64,000 bases of DNA from JADJOY01 sp016713535 [NCBI: Deltaproteobacteria bacterium] (GCA_016713535.1 JADJOY010000020.1:62001-126000); one strand, 5' to 3'; shown: positions 8,820-18,259, numbered from the stretch's first letter. The notes: generated from the sequence alone by a model not told the origin. A program made the numbers and translations.

Positions 8820-10340
8820 TCACGGCCGCTCGAGCGCGGCGCCGCCGCGATGCGTGGTGAGGCGCGCGCCGAGCCCGGCCGGATACACCCACGAGAGCTC
8901 GCCGGTGGCCCGGTCGAGCCTCACCGCGAGCGGCTCGCTCGGGACGTCGTGACGCTCGCGATCGAAGCCAACCGCGAACACGTCGCCGTCCCCTCCGATC
9001 AAGATCCGGTTCACGCGGCCCGCCGTCGCGCTCGCCTCGTCATCGCCGAGGTGACTCGTCCAGACCGCGGCCCCGCTTCGTCCCACCTGCTCGACCACCA
9101 GCCGCTCGCCGGCAGGGTCATTGGAGTCGGCGCCGCCGTAGACCACCAACCCGTCGGCGTCGACCGCGAGGTCGGTCACCTCTTCCCCGGCGAGCGACGG
9201 CGACGAGAGTGCGTTCACCCACCGCACCGCGCCGTCGAGCGAGAGGCTCGCCGCGATCCCCTCCGAGATCACGTCCTCGCCGAGCGCGCGCGCGAGGCCA
9301 CCCGCGACGCACGGACCGTCCGGCCCGATGGCGAGGGCGTGCCCTTCGTCGAAGCTCGGTAGCCCGGCGGGGACGACTTCGTCGCGCCGGAACGTCCAGC
9401 GTTCAGCGCCATCGGCGGCGAGCTTGACCAGCGAGAGGTCGGTTCCCCGCGCGTCCGGCGCGGAGAGATCGCCGACCACGTACAGATCACCGGACGGGTC
9501 GAACGCGACCTCGCGCGCGACGTCGATCTGCCCGGTCTCGAGCGAGCCGCCGCCGAGTCGAGAGCCGCCGTCGCGGAGCTGCTCCCAGCGCGGCGCGCCG
9601 TCGGCGCTCCACTCGGCGACGAACCACGCGACGCTCGAGTCGGGGAAGCCGACGACGCCCGCCACGCCGACGACGCCGGTGCCATCGAACGCGACCGAGA
9701 GCCCGGCGCTCATGTGTAGCGGATCGACGGTGAGCTGGGCGACGTCCTTCCACACCACCACGCCGCTCGCGGTGTCGATCCGCGCCACCAGCACGCCCTG
9801 CTCGGGTGGCAGGTCGGGATCGGCGGCGGTGCGGCGCGCGAACCCGGTGACGAACGCGTCGCCGCCGGCGAGGGCGAGGCCGTAGAGCTCGGCGCTGCCG
9901 TCCAGCCACGGCTCGGTCTCCCACAGCCGCTCCCCATCGGCGCCGAAGGCCATCACCAGGCCGCGGCTCCCGTCCACGGCGAGGACGTTGCCGATCACGA
10001 CGACCCGGCCCGCGGCGTCCACCTCCACCGCCTCGGCACGCGCGTCGACGGTGGGCTCGATCGCCTCCTCCGCGAGCCAGCGTGGCCTCCCCACGTCGTC
10101 GAAGCCGACTACCGCGATGTTGCGCGAGCCGTCGACACCGGTGTGCCCCGCCGCCACGAGCGTGCCGTCGGTGAGCAGCGCCGCGTCGCTGAACGCACCC
10201 ATCGAGAGCGCCGGGGCGGGTGAAGCCGCGCCGCCCTCCGCGAACGACTGGCACCCGCCGAGCCCGAGCGTCGCGATCGCCGCCAGCCTCGCGACCCACA
10301 CCCCGGCCGGGCGTCGACGGCGATCGGCGCTCGACGTCAT
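8820..10340 (-). CDS. Beta-propeller lipoprotein
   Basis: 506 residues from ATG 10340. A lipoprotein signal (AAIATLGLGGC) precedes repeated blade-like units of the pattern DxxGxxxVVGxxxG...G.LVxxxGADGERLW, typical of PQQ-like or SBBP-type propellers. Several blades contain DxDGxx or DPSGDLY turns. It overlaps the stop of the upstream esterase gene by four bases (ATGA), so the two form an operon. Likely an outer-membrane-anchored scaffold or binding protein; substrate unknown. Confidence 0.78.
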   Translation of the reverse strand: MTSSADRRRRPAGVWVARLAAIATLGLGGCQSFAEGGAASPAPALSMGAFSDAALLTDGTLVAAGHTGVDGSRNIAVVGFDDVGRPRWLAEEAIEPTVDARAEAVEVDAAGRVVVIGNVLAVDGSRGLVMAFGADGERLWETEPWLDGSAELYGLALAGGDAFVTGFARRTAADPDLPPEQGVLVARIDTASGVVVWKDVAQLTVDPLHMSAGLSVAFDGTGVVGVAGVVGFPDSSVAWFVAEWSADGAPRWEQLRDGGSRLGGGSLETGQIDVAREVAFDPSGDLYVVGDLSAPDARGTDLSLVKLAADGAERWTFRRDEVVPAGLPSFDEGHALAIGPDGPCVAGGLARALGEDVISEGIAASLSLDGAVRWVNALSSPSLAGEEVTDLAVDADGLVVYGGADSNDPAGERLVVEQVGRSGAAVWTSHLGDDEASATAGRVNRILIGGDGDVFAVGFDRERHDVPSEPLAVRLDRATGELSWVYPAGLGARLTTHRGGAALERP

Positions 10341-11443
10341 GGCAACGCGTACTGGCGGAGGAACGCGAACATGCTGGAGAGCCGTGGGTTCGCGTAGGTG
10401 AAGTGCGCGGCCTTGGGGCACTCGCGCTGCTGGGTCGCCGAGCCCTGGTCGCACGAGCCGACGACGTGCAGCTTCGACGCATCGGTGATCACGAGCTGCG
10501 CCGCCGACGAGCTCCAGCCCGCCTGGCGCAGCGTCGCGATCCACGCCTGCGTCTCGGTGCAGAACATCGCCGGGTCGCACTCGGCCTGGGTCACGAGGAT
10601 CGGCACCTTGCGAGACACCTCCGGCAGCGAGGTGACGCACGGGCCGCGCGCGAACGGGTCGCCGGCGGCGAACGTGGCGACCGCCGCGAACTGGCTCGGG
10701 AACCGGAGCGCGAGGAGGTGCGCCAGGAAGGCCCCGTTCGACCATCCCATCAGGTAGACGCGCTTGGGGTCGAAGCCGGCGAAGCTCGCGGGCAACGCCT
10801 CGGGCTTGCCGCGCTCGTCCTGCGTGACGCGGCTCGCGAGCTGCTCGACGAACGCACGCACCGCGCGCACGTCGAGGTTCCTCGCCGGGTCCAGGAACCA
10901 CACGTCGAAGCGCGTGCCGTCTCCGGACGAGTCGGGCGGCGACCTCAGGCAACGCCCTTGCGGCATGAGCAGCACGAAGCCCGTGGTGCCGGGAGCCAGC
11001 GAGGTGGTGGACGACTGGGCGAGGAGCCGGGTGGCCGCGGGCACCCGCCCGTCGCCGCCGAAGACTCCATCGACGCTCGCGACGCGCGATGGGTGGAGGA
11101 ACACCACCAGCGGCGCGGACGCCGTCTCGGCGGGCGAAGCCGCGCACGCGTACCGGACCAGCCCGCTCGGGTCGTCAGGGTCGGTGTAGCGCAGCACCAC
11201 GCCTCCAGCGCACACCGGCGCGACGAAGTCGTCCGGACAGGCTTCGTTCGCGGGACGGAACTGCTCACCGCCCGGGCCGAGGATCAGCTCGCCCGGAGAC
11301 GAGCCGGTCACCGCGCTGCACGCGTCGGCGGCGCCGGCCGCGGCTGGCGTGCCCACGACGCCGCTCCACACCACGAGCCAGGCGACGAGCCACGGATGCG
11401 AGCGCGCGCGTTGGATCATCACGGAGGAGCGCGCGACGGACAC
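10337..11443 (-). CDS. Secreted alpha/beta hydrolase, polyhydroxybutyrate depolymerase/feruloyl esterase-like
   Basis: 368 residues. The start at 11443, or the internal Met at 11419, gives a signal peptide ending near PAAAGAADA. The nucleophile elbow is GWSNGAF (GxSxG) at ~225. The preceding FDPKRVYLMG strand and the helix LAHLLALRFPSQFAAVA match the LpqC/PHB-depolymerase esterase family. A late LHVVGSC segment and AAHFTYANP are candidate sites for the catalytic His. Several Cys pairs suggest periplasmic disulfides. The next gene, a propeller lipoprotein, overlaps by four bases. Probably hydrolyses esters of polymers or plant material; substrate uncertain. Confidence 0.8.
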   Translation of the reverse strand: MSVARSSVMIQRARSHPWLVAWLVVWSGVVGTPAAAGAADACSAVTGSSPGELILGPGGEQFRPANEACPDDFVAPVCAGGVVLRYTDPDDPSGLVRYACAASPAETASAPLVVFLHPSRVASVDGVFGGDGRVPAATRLLAQSSTTSLAPGTTGFVLLMPQGRCLRSPPDSSGDGTRFDVWFLDPARNLDVRAVRAFVEQLASRVTQDERGKPEALPASFAGFDPKRVYLMGWSNGAFLAHLLALRFPSQFAAVATFAAGDPFARGPCVTSLPEVSRKVPILVTQAECDPAMFCTETQAWIATLRQAGWSSSAAQLVITDASKLHVVGSCDQGSATQQRECPKAAHFTYANPRLSSMFAFLRQYALP

Positions 11444-11827
11444 GCCGCGGGCTGCCGCCCAGCGGAGACTGCACGCCGGGTGCCGCCGACGCCGTTGGCG
11501 CGACTTCGCCCGACGCGGCGGCGGAGCGCCTGCGCCCGGTGAGCGCCGTCACTTCATCGCCATCCGAGGACGCTCAAGGAACACGCCGATCGAGCCGATC
11601 CACCGACCATGGGGCCACACCCTGGCTCCGCCGCCAGGTCAAAGCCGATCCACCCGATCGTTCCGAGGCGGCACAATCTGCCGAGCCCGGCCGGCGCGCA
11701 CGCCTGCTGGGCTCGGCTTTTCCCACCGAATCGCGGCGCAACACCCGGCGTGGCGGGCGGCATCCCCCTTGCTCTCGGAATCTCGCGCACGCAAGGGACG
11801 CGAGTTCCTGCTTCCAAGGAGGGAAGG
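11444..11827. other. Divergent intergenic region between esterase and EF-hand genes
   Basis: 384 bases separate the two divergent starts, so promoters for both should lie here. The only clear signal is a strong ribosome site (AAGGAGGG) just before the EF-hand start. GATCCACC-type motifs recur near 11590 and 11650. No convincing -35/-10 pair, repeat or small gene was recognised. Confidence 0.4.
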
Positions 11828-12598
11828 ATGTCGACCTCGGCCGTATCGTCGCAGAGCTCCATTCAGGACCTCGCGCTCTCGATCCTCAACCAGTACGACA
11901 CCAACAAGGACGGGCAGCTCGGCGCGACCGAGTTCTCGAACGTCCTCTCCAACCTGCTCGGTGGAGCCGTGGGGTCGACGTCACCGACCTCCTCCGAGTC
12001 CGTGGGCAGCAACACCTCGGCGACGGCGCTCGGCGGCATGCCGGCGTCGGACATGACCGGCTTCAACTACGACAAGATCATGAACGAGAGCCACCAGACG
12101 TCGAAGTACCTGTTCGCGCGGGTGGCGTGGAACGTCGACCTCGCTTCGGTGCACGACAAGGCGAGCTGCCAGGCGCTCCTCGAGTCGATGGTGCCCGACA
12201 TGCAGGCGGCCGGGATGAACGTGGTCGCCGTGGACACCGACAAGATCCAGGTCAGCGACGAGTACGGCACCTACTGGGTGGACGTCATCCGCGACTACGA
12301 CGGCCCCAACCAGGCGTTCCAGTGGCTGAGCGAGCACGACGACCCGACGGTCGCGGGGCATGCGCCAGCGGCGCCGCTCGCCTCGGCCGAGACCACCGGC
12401 TCCACCGCCAGGACGGCGCTGAGCGCCGCCGAGCTCTCGAGCGCACGCGCGGTGATCGACTCCTTCCACGCCGCGTCGCCGCGCGCCGCGGAGCGGGCGG
12501 CCGAACGCGAGGAGCGTCAGGCCGAGCGCCAGCACCGCGTCGATGGCCGCCGCTCCGGAGAGAACGTCGCCGCACGCGCCGCGCGCCGCGGGAGCTGA
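11828..12598 (+). CDS. EF-hand calcium-binding-motif protein of unknown function
   Basis: 256 residues. The start at ATG 11828 is fixed by an AAGGAGGG ribosome site. One canonical EF-hand loop (YDTNKDGQLGATEF) lies at residues ~18-31, with oxygen donors at the expected loop positions. A Ser/Thr-rich linker follows, then a compact domain at ~78-180 (from NYDKIMNESHQTSKY to WLSEHDDP). The C-terminal ~70 residues are Ala/Arg/Glu-rich and probably helical. No signal peptide is seen. The mid-domain was not recognised. A calcium-responsive regulatory role is inference only. Confidence 0.75.
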   Translation: MSTSAVSSQSSIQDLALSILNQYDTNKDGQLGATEFSNVLSNLLGGAVGSTSPTSSESVGSNTSATALGGMPASDMTGFNYDKIMNESHQTSKYLFARVAWNVDLASVHDKASCQALLESMVPDMQAAGMNVVAVDTDKIQVSDEYGTYWVDVIRDYDGPNQAFQWLSEHDDPTVAGHAPAAPLASAETTGSTARTALSAAELSSARAVIDSFHAASPRAAERAAEREERQAERQHRVDGRRSGENVAARAARRGS

Positions 12599-12700
12599 TT
12601 TTCGCGCGCCGACGCGCCCTCCACCACGCGCACTCCCGACCTTCCGGCTCGGCCAGCGCGCACGTCGGAGGCGGGCCCCGGACCAGATAGAGTTCGGGGC

Positions 12701-13786
12701 GTGAACCTCGATCGACTGGTGGGCCTGGGTCTCGACGACGACTGGCGCGCTCGAATCGAGCGCGCGGGTGTCGCGCTCGCCTCGGTGGGCCGCGTGTGCG
12801 CCGAGCACCGCGATCGTTGGCTCGTCGCCATCCACGACGGCGACGTCGAGGCGATGCTCGCGGGTCGGCTCCGCCACGAGGTCGAAAGCGGCAGCGCGCC
12901 ACGGCCGGTGGTGGGCGACTGGGTGGCGCTCCGTGACGGCGATGAAGGCGCGTCCCAGCGCCTCGTCACCCGCGTGGTGCCGCGCCGCACCTGGATCGCC
13001 CGCAAGGCCCCCGGTCGCACCACCGCGGCGCAGACGCTCGCGGCCAACGTCGACGTCGCGTTCCTGGTGGCGGCGCTCGGCGCGGAGGTCAACGAGCGCC
13101 GCATCGAGCGCTTCGCGACGATCCTCGGCGAGGGCGGGGTGCGCATGGTGGTGGTGCTCGGCAAGGTGGACCTCGTCGACGACGTGACGCTGCACCTCGC
13201 GCGCGCATCCCACGCAGCGCCGGGGGCCCCGGTCCACGCGGTGAGCGCGCTCACCGGCGCCGGCATCGAGGCGCTCGAGCCGTACCTGAGCGCCGGCGCC
13301 ACGGTGGCCGTCCTCGGCCTCTCGGGCGCGGGGAAGTCGACGCTCGTGAATCGCTGGCTCGGCGGCGAGGTCCAGCGCACCACCGAGGTGCGCGAGTCCG
13401 ACGGCAAGGGACGCCACACCACCACCACGCGCGAGCTGATCGCGTTGCCCATGGGCTGCCTCGTCCTCGACACGCCGGGCTTACGCGAGGTCGGCCTGAC
13501 GGACACCGACGACGGCCTCGACGACGCCTTTCCGGACGTCGCGGCGGTGGCGACGCGCTGCAAGTTCGGCGACTGCCGCCACGAAGGCGAGCCCGGCTGC
13601 GCCGTCGCCGCGGCGCTCGCCGCGGGCGAGCTCGCGGCCGAGCGCGTCGAGGCGTGGCGCTTCCTCGACCGGGAGCAGGCGCGGCTGGCCGCGCGCGCCA
13701 CCTCGGGCGGCGCCAAGCGCGAGGCCTCGAAGCGCGTGCGCTCGATGGCGCTGCGCAAGCACCTCGTCGCCAAGGGCAAGACGTAG
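12701..13786 (+). CDS. rsgA: Ribosome small-subunit-dependent GTPase A
   Basis: 361 residues from GTG 12701. It has an N-terminal OB-type region (~20-110), then a circularly permuted GTPase: G4 (LGKVDLVDD) precedes G1 (GLSGAGKST) and G3 (LDTPG). The C-terminal zinc knuckle is CKFGDCRHEGEPGC. This arrangement is diagnostic of RsgA/YjeQ, which helps late maturation of the 30S subunit and releases RbfA. Length fits the family. It stands alone between the EF-hand gene and the convergent Rieske oxygenase. Confidence 0.96.
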   Translation: MNLDRLVGLGLDDDWRARIERAGVALASVGRVCAEHRDRWLVAIHDGDVEAMLAGRLRHEVESGSAPRPVVGDWVALRDGDEGASQRLVTRVVPRRTWIARKAPGRTTAAQTLAANVDVAFLVAALGAEVNERRIERFATILGEGGVRMVVVLGKVDLVDDVTLHLARASHAAPGAPVHAVSALTGAGIEALEPYLSAGATVAVLGLSGAGKSTLVNRWLGGEVQRTTEVRESDGKGRHTTTTRELIALPMGCLVLDTPGLREVGLTDTDDGLDDAFPDVAAVATRCKFGDCRHEGEPGCAVAAALAAGELAAERVEAWRFLDREQARLAARATSGGAKREASKRVRSMALRKHLVAKGKT

Positions 13787-13812
13787 CCACGATCGCCGCA
13801 GCAGGGCCTCGC

Positions 13813-14787
13813 TCACTGCCCGTAGAACTGCTTCGTCCAGTTGCGGAAGAGCCCGATCGGTCCGTCGCCGGCGGCGAGGAGCGGCCGCTCGACGTGGGTC
13901 TTGTGTGCCCAGATCTCGCGGTCCTGGAGGACGTCGCCGACGATCCTGCGGAGCAGAAAGCGTTCGAAGACGGCGCGCGCCGGGGCGAGCGCGAGCACGC
14001 GGCCGAGTGTAGTCACCGGCGCGGGTCGCGCGCGGTCCGAGGCGAGCAGGATCGTGAAGTCGAAGTGACCCTCGTCGATCGGCGCGCACATGAGCACGAT
14101 CACGCAATGCAGATCCAGCTCGCGCACGGTGAGATCGGTGACCGAGAAGCCGAGCCCGTGGATGTCGGTGTCGAACACGCTCGAGATGGTGCCGAACGCC
14201 GCACCGAACGGGCTCGCGCGGTCGAAGCCGAAGCGCGAGTGGAGCACCGGCCCGTCGACGTGGATCTCGGCGTCACGCACGTTCGCGTAGTGGTGGACCG
14301 CGGCGAAGTGGCCGAGGTCGACGCCGTTCTCCGCCGCGTCCTCGACATGACCCGCGAGCGCGAGCGTCACCCAGCGTGGGCGAGTGAAGCCGTCGAGGCA
14401 CGGCGGCTCGAGCGCCCAGCGCGGCGCGCCGTCGCGCGTACCCACGAACACCAGCACCTGCTCGGCGACCTCGCGGCTCGGCCACACCTCGAGACAGGCC
14501 CGCGGCGGCGTGGGATCGGCGTATTCGGTGGCGACGCAGACGCCGTCGGTGGCGTAGCGAAACCCGTGGAACGGGCAGCGCAAGGTCTCGCCGAGCACGC
14601 GACCGCCGTGACCCAGATGAGCGCCGAGATGCGGGCAGTGAGCACCGCTCACCGTGAGCCGTCCCTGCTCGGTGCGGAACATCACCAGCTCGCGACCGGC
14701 GAGACGGCGCGTCACGACGGCGCCGCGCGGGACATCGCGCGCGGCGGCGAGCCTGTACCAGCCCTCGGGAAACGGCGGTCTCGTCAT
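13813..14787 (-). CDS. Rieske [2Fe-2S] oxygenase, steroid-oxygenase-like
   Basis: 324 residues. The start at ATG 14787 puts the typical PFPEGWYRLA near the N-terminus. Rieske ligands are CPHLGAHLG and CPFHGF (CxH...CxxH) at ~50-75. The mononuclear iron site is in the segment AENGVDLGHFAAVHHY (Asp/His/His). The architecture resembles KshA/cholesterol 7-desaturase (DAF-36/Neverland) oxygenases acting on bulky hydrophobic rings. A reductase partner is not adjacent. The start is only 27 bases from the divergent hydrolase gene, so the mRNA may have almost no leader. Confidence 0.9.
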   Translation of the reverse strand: MTRPPFPEGWYRLAAARDVPRGAVVTRRLAGRELVMFRTEQGRLTVSGAHCPHLGAHLGHGGRVLGETLRCPFHGFRYATDGVCVATEYADPTPPRACLEVWPSREVAEQVLVFVGTRDGAPRWALEPPCLDGFTRPRWVTLALAGHVEDAAENGVDLGHFAAVHHYANVRDAEIHVDGPVLHSRFGFDRASPFGAAFGTISSVFDTDIHGLGFSVTDLTVRELDLHCVIVLMCAPIDEGHFDFTILLASDRARPAPVTTLGRVLALAPARAVFERFLLRRIVGDVLQDREIWAHKTHVERPLLAAGDGPIGLFRNWTKQFYGQ

Positions 14788-14795
14788 CGGCGGCA

Positions 14796-14805
14796 GGTAT
14801 ATGAT
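14796..14805. promoter_or_regulatory. Candidate shared divergent -10 region
   Basis: The 27-base gap between two divergent starts contains GGTATATGAT, an AT island in GC-rich sequence. Read rightward, TATGAT (14800-14805) is one base from the TATAAT consensus. Read leftward, TATACC (14796-14801) is a weaker match. Both would place transcription starts within a few bases of the start codons, implying leaderless or near-leaderless messages. No clear -35 elements were found. Confidence 0.35.
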
Positions 14806-14814
14806 CCCGCGGCC

Positions 14815-16302
14815 GTGCGAGTGAAGCGATCCTCTCGGGCTGGCGCGGTTCGCGCGTGCATCGGGCTCGCGTCGTGGCTCGTGCTGGCCAGCTGCGCGGC
14901 GCACGACGGCTCGCGAGGCGCGGGCAGCGGCGGCGCGGAGCCGGTGCCCACGCCCACGCCACTCGCGACCGGCCACGTCGTGAGCCCGGTGCAGAGCCTC
15001 GCCGACCCCGCGCTCAGCTACGCCGTGTTCCTGCCGGGCGACTACTCACCCGCGCGCCGCTGGCCGGTGCTCTTCGTGCTCGATCCGCGCGGACGCGGCA
15101 CCTTCGCGGCGCAGCTCTTCCAGCAGGCGCCGGAACACCACGGCTGGATCGTGATGAGCTCGAACGACACGCGCAGCGACGGGCCGTGGGAGCCGAACGT
15201 GCGCGCCGTCCAGGCCATGCTCGCCGACGCCGACGCGCGCTTCGCGGTCGACCCGCGCCGGCTCTATCTCGCGGGCTTCTCGGGGACCGCCCGCGGCGCC
15301 TGGGCGCTGGCGCTCGGCATGAAGCCGAACGCGGTGGGCGTGCTCCTCGCGGGCGGCGGCGCGCCCCACGAGAGCCCGCCTGCGCGTGGGCTGCCCTTCG
15401 CGGTCTTCGGGAGCGCGGGCACTCGCGACTTCAACTACCTCGAGATGCGGGACCTCGACGCCAAGCTCGACGAGGCCGGCGCCGCCCATCGCTTCGCGAC
15501 CTTCGACGGCGAGCACGAGTGGCCGCCACCGGCGGTGGCGAGCGAGGCGATCGCCTGGCTCGAGCTGCGTGCCATGCGGCGCGGCCTCGCGCCTCCCGAC
15601 GAGAAGCTGGCGGACGAGCTCCACGACCGCTGGGTGGCGGGGGCGCGCGCCGCCGAGAGCGCCGGCTCGCTCGTGGACGCCGCCCACGCGTGGCGCGAGA
15701 TGGAGCGCGACTTCGCGGGCACGGAGACGGCCCGCGAAGCGCACGCCGAGGTCGAGCGTCTCACCGCGCTCCCAGCGTTCCAGCGCGAGCGCGACGAGCG
15801 CGAGCGCGCCGAGCGCTGGGAGCGCGCCCGTCGCGAGGAGATCGAGCGGCTGGTGAGCACGCTGGCGAGCGCGGGTTCGATCGACGAGGACGGGACGATC
15901 GCGCGCGTCCGCGAGCTCCACCACTCGCTCCGCGCCACGGCGTCTTACACCAGCGACGTCTCGCTCGCCGCGGGCGCGCGCCGCGCCATCGAGCACCTCG
16001 CGAGCTTCGTGGCGTTCTATACGCCGCGCGAGCTGAGCGCGCGCCACGCCTACGCGCGCGCCGCGCGGGTGCTCGAGCTCGCCCTCACCATCCACCCCGA
16101 CCACGAGCTCGTCTGGTACAACCTCGCGTGCGCGCACGCCCGCGACGGCCAGCGCGAGCGCGCGCTCGACGCCCTCGAGCAGGCGGTCTCGAGGGGCTTT
16201 CACGATCGCGAGCTCCTCGAGCACGACGACGACCTGCGCTCGCTGCGCGACACGCCCCGCTACCGCGAGCTCCTCGAACAGTGGCGCGGACCGGTGCCTT
16301 GA
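14815..16302 (+). CDS. Lipoprotein with alpha/beta-hydrolase domain and C-terminal TPR-like helices
   Basis: About 495 residues from GTG 14815 (GTG 14821 is an equal alternative). The lipoprotein signal is LASWLVLASC. Residues ~45-250 form a PHB-depolymerase/esterase-like fold with strand WPVLFVLDP, the elbow GFSGTARG and a late GEHEWPPP His candidate. Residues ~260-400 are strongly charged helical coiled-coil (many Arg/Glu). The last ~90 residues resemble a TPR unit (LVWYNLACAHARDGQRERAL). Probably a lipid-anchored esterase-like protein with a protein-interaction tail; the substrate is unknown. Confidence 0.8.
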   Translation: MRVKRSSRAGAVRACIGLASWLVLASCAAHDGSRGAGSGGAEPVPTPTPLATGHVVSPVQSLADPALSYAVFLPGDYSPARRWPVLFVLDPRGRGTFAAQLFQQAPEHHGWIVMSSNDTRSDGPWEPNVRAVQAMLADADARFAVDPRRLYLAGFSGTARGAWALALGMKPNAVGVLLAGGGAPHESPPARGLPFAVFGSAGTRDFNYLEMRDLDAKLDEAGAAHRFATFDGEHEWPPPAVASEAIAWLELRAMRRGLAPPDEKLADELHDRWVAGARAAESAGSLVDAAHAWREMERDFAGTETAREAHAEVERLTALPAFQRERDERERAERWERARREEIERLVSTLASAGSIDEDGTIARVRELHHSLRATASYTSDVSLAAGARRAIEHLASFVAFYTPRELSARHAYARAARVLELALTIHPDHELVWYNLACAHARDGQRERALDALEQAVSRGFHDRELLEHDDDLRSLRDTPRYRELLEQWRGPVP

Positions 16303-16306
16303 ATCG

Positions 16307-17458
16307 ATGACGACCCGACATCGCTACGCGGTACTCGTCGTGGGTGGCGGCGTGATGGGCCTCGCCACGCTGGAGGCGCTGACGCGCCGCACCCGCGCGC
16401 CCGTCGGCCTGCTCGAGCAGCACACCCTCGCCCACTCCCGCGGCAGCTCCCACGGCGCGGTGCGGATCGCGCGCAGCGCCTACGCGGACGCGGTGTACGC
16501 ACGCTTGATGCAACGTGCCTACGCCGAGGACTGGCCGCGCCTCGCCGCCGACGCTGGCGAGACGCTACTGCTGGGGAGCCCGGGCTGCTTCTTCGGCGCC
16601 GGCGCCGCGATCGACACCTACCGCGACGCCGTCCGCGCCGCGGGACTCGGCGACGACGCCGTCGAGGAGCTCGCGGTCGACGAGGCGCGGCGCCGCTACC
16701 CGTCCATGCGCTTCCCGAACGCCGCGTACGTGCTCGACGACCACACCTGCCACGTGGTCGCCGCCGATCGCACCACCGCGGCGCTCGCGCGCCTGGCGAG
16801 GAAGCGCGGCGCCGCGATCCACGAAGGGCACGCGCTGCTGGAGCTCGACCTCGCTGGACGTGGCGTACGCGTGGTCTCGGGCGACGTCGAGATCGACTGC
16901 GACGCGGTCGTGGTGACCGCCGGCCCGTGGGTGCGCCGGCTGGTCCCGAAGCTCGCGCGCCCGCTCACGGCGCTGCGCCAGACCGTCGCGTTCTTCCGGC
17001 CGAGCGCCGATCCCGCAGCCTTCCGGCTGGGGCGCTTTCCGCTGTGGTGCGAGGTCGGCCATGACGACGCGATGCACTACGCACTCCCCGAGCTCGACGC
17101 CGGCCTGCTCAAGATCGCGCGCCATCGCCTCACCGGCCCTGACGACGACCCGGACGCCGACGCCGCGCCCGATCCCGCCGAGGTCGAGCGCCTGCGCGAG
17201 GTGGCGTCGCGAGTGATGACCGTGGCAGTGGGTACCGCCGAGCGCGCCGACACGTGCCTCTACACCTGCACCCCCACGGAGGACTTCGTGATCGGCGCCC
17301 TGCCCGGCGAGCGCCGGGTCGTGATCGGCGCGGGGTTCTCCGGGCATGGCTTCAAGTTCGCGCCGCTCGTGGGCCGTGTGCTCGCCGACCTCGCCCTCGA
17401 TGGGCGAAGCTCGGTGCCGGAATTCGAGGCCGAGCGCGCGCGTTTCGCCGCCGGCTGA
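16307..17458 (+). CDS. FAD-dependent monomeric sarcosine oxidase / N-methyltryptophan oxidase family
   Basis: 383 residues from ATG 16307, four bases after the previous stop. The N-terminal dinucleotide fold is VLVVGGGVMGLATLEAL. The conserved SRGSSHGAVRIAR loop follows. Late in the protein, TCLYTCTPTEDFVIG carries the Cys that in monomeric sarcosine oxidase binds FAD covalently, and GAGFSGHGFKFAP closes the FAD site. It should oxidatively demethylate an N-methyl amino acid (or a related amine), releasing formaldehyde and hydrogen peroxide. It may be co-transcribed with the flanking hydrolase and SDR genes. Substrate specificity is not readable from sequence. Confidence 0.9.
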   Translation: MTTRHRYAVLVVGGGVMGLATLEALTRRTRAPVGLLEQHTLAHSRGSSHGAVRIARSAYADAVYARLMQRAYAEDWPRLAADAGETLLLGSPGCFFGAGAAIDTYRDAVRAAGLGDDAVEELAVDEARRRYPSMRFPNAAYVLDDHTCHVVAADRTTAALARLARKRGAAIHEGHALLELDLAGRGVRVVSGDVEIDCDAVVVTAGPWVRRLVPKLARPLTALRQTVAFFRPSADPAAFRLGRFPLWCEVGHDDAMHYALPELDAGLLKIARHRLTGPDDDPDADAAPDPAEVERLREVASRVMTVAVGTAERADTCLYTCTPTEDFVIGALPGERRVVIGAGFSGHGFKFAPLVGRVLADLALDGRSSVPEFEAERARFAAG

Positions 17459-17488
17459 CCGTCGCCTTCCCGCCACCGGAGCCGCGCC

Positions 17489-18259
17489 ATGAGCATCCCT
17501 CTCCACGTCGTCGTCACCGGTGCGTCCGCGGGGATCGGCGCCGGCATCGCGCGCGCCTACGCGCGGGCCGGCGCGCGGCTCTCGCTCGTCGCTCGTCGCG
17601 GCGCGCCGATGCAAGCACTCCTCGACGAGACCGGCGCAACGGGGCGGGTCTTCGAGGCGGACCTCGCGACGCCCGAGCGGTCGACCGTCTGGCTCGCCGA
17701 CGCCATCGCCGCGTTCGGCGAGCCCGACGTCCTCGTCAACAACGCCGGCGCCCAGGTCGTCGGCCACACCGCCGCCGGCGACCCCGACGACGGTGAGCGC
17801 ACGCTCCGCCTCAACGTCTTCACGCCGCTTCGTCTGATCCGCGCCGTGCTCCCGGGCATGCTCGAGCGCAAGAGCGGCACGATCGTGAACATCGCGTCGA
17901 TGGCGGCGCTCGCGCCGACCCTCGGCATGACCTACTACAACGCCGGCAAGGCCGGGATCGCCGCCGCGTCCGAGGCGCTGCGCGGCGAGGTGCGCAAGAG
18001 CGGCGTCAACGTGATCACGGTGTACCCGGGACCGATCCCCACCGACATGGGAAACGCGGGCTTCGCCGCCTACGAGCCGACGTGGATGCTCAAGATGCAG
18101 GCGGTCGGCACCGTCGACGAGCTGGCGCGGCGCGTGGTGCGTGCGGTCGAGCGACGCGAGGCGCGAGTGATCTACCCAGGCGGCACCTACACGCTCGCGC
18201 GCTGGATGCCGCCGCTCACGCGCTGGGTGGTCGATCGCTTCACGCCGCCGCTGCGGTAG
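17489..18259 (+). CDS. Short-chain dehydrogenase/reductase
   Basis: 256 residues from ATG 17489 with a GGAG ribosome site. Cofactor motif TGASAGIG, NNAG at ~85, catalytic Ser in NIASMAALAP, and the YxxxK pair in TYYNAGKAG. The post-active-site YPGPIPTDM is typical of classical SDRs. The C-terminal tail ends with a hydrophobic/basic stretch (RWMPPLTRWVVDRF), as seen in membrane-associated acyl/lipid SDRs. Followed at once by a strong double hairpin. The substrate is unknown. Confidence 0.92.
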   Translation: MSIPLHVVVTGASAGIGAGIARAYARAGARLSLVARRGAPMQALLDETGATGRVFEADLATPERSTVWLADAIAAFGEPDVLVNNAGAQVVGHTAAGDPDDGERTLRLNVFTPLRLIRAVLPGMLERKSGTIVNIASMAALAPTLGMTYYNAGKAGIAAASEALRGEVRKSGVNVITVYPGPIPTDMGNAGFAAYEPTWMLKMQAVGTVDELARRVVRAVERREARVIYPGGTYTLARWMPPLTRWVVDRFTPPLR

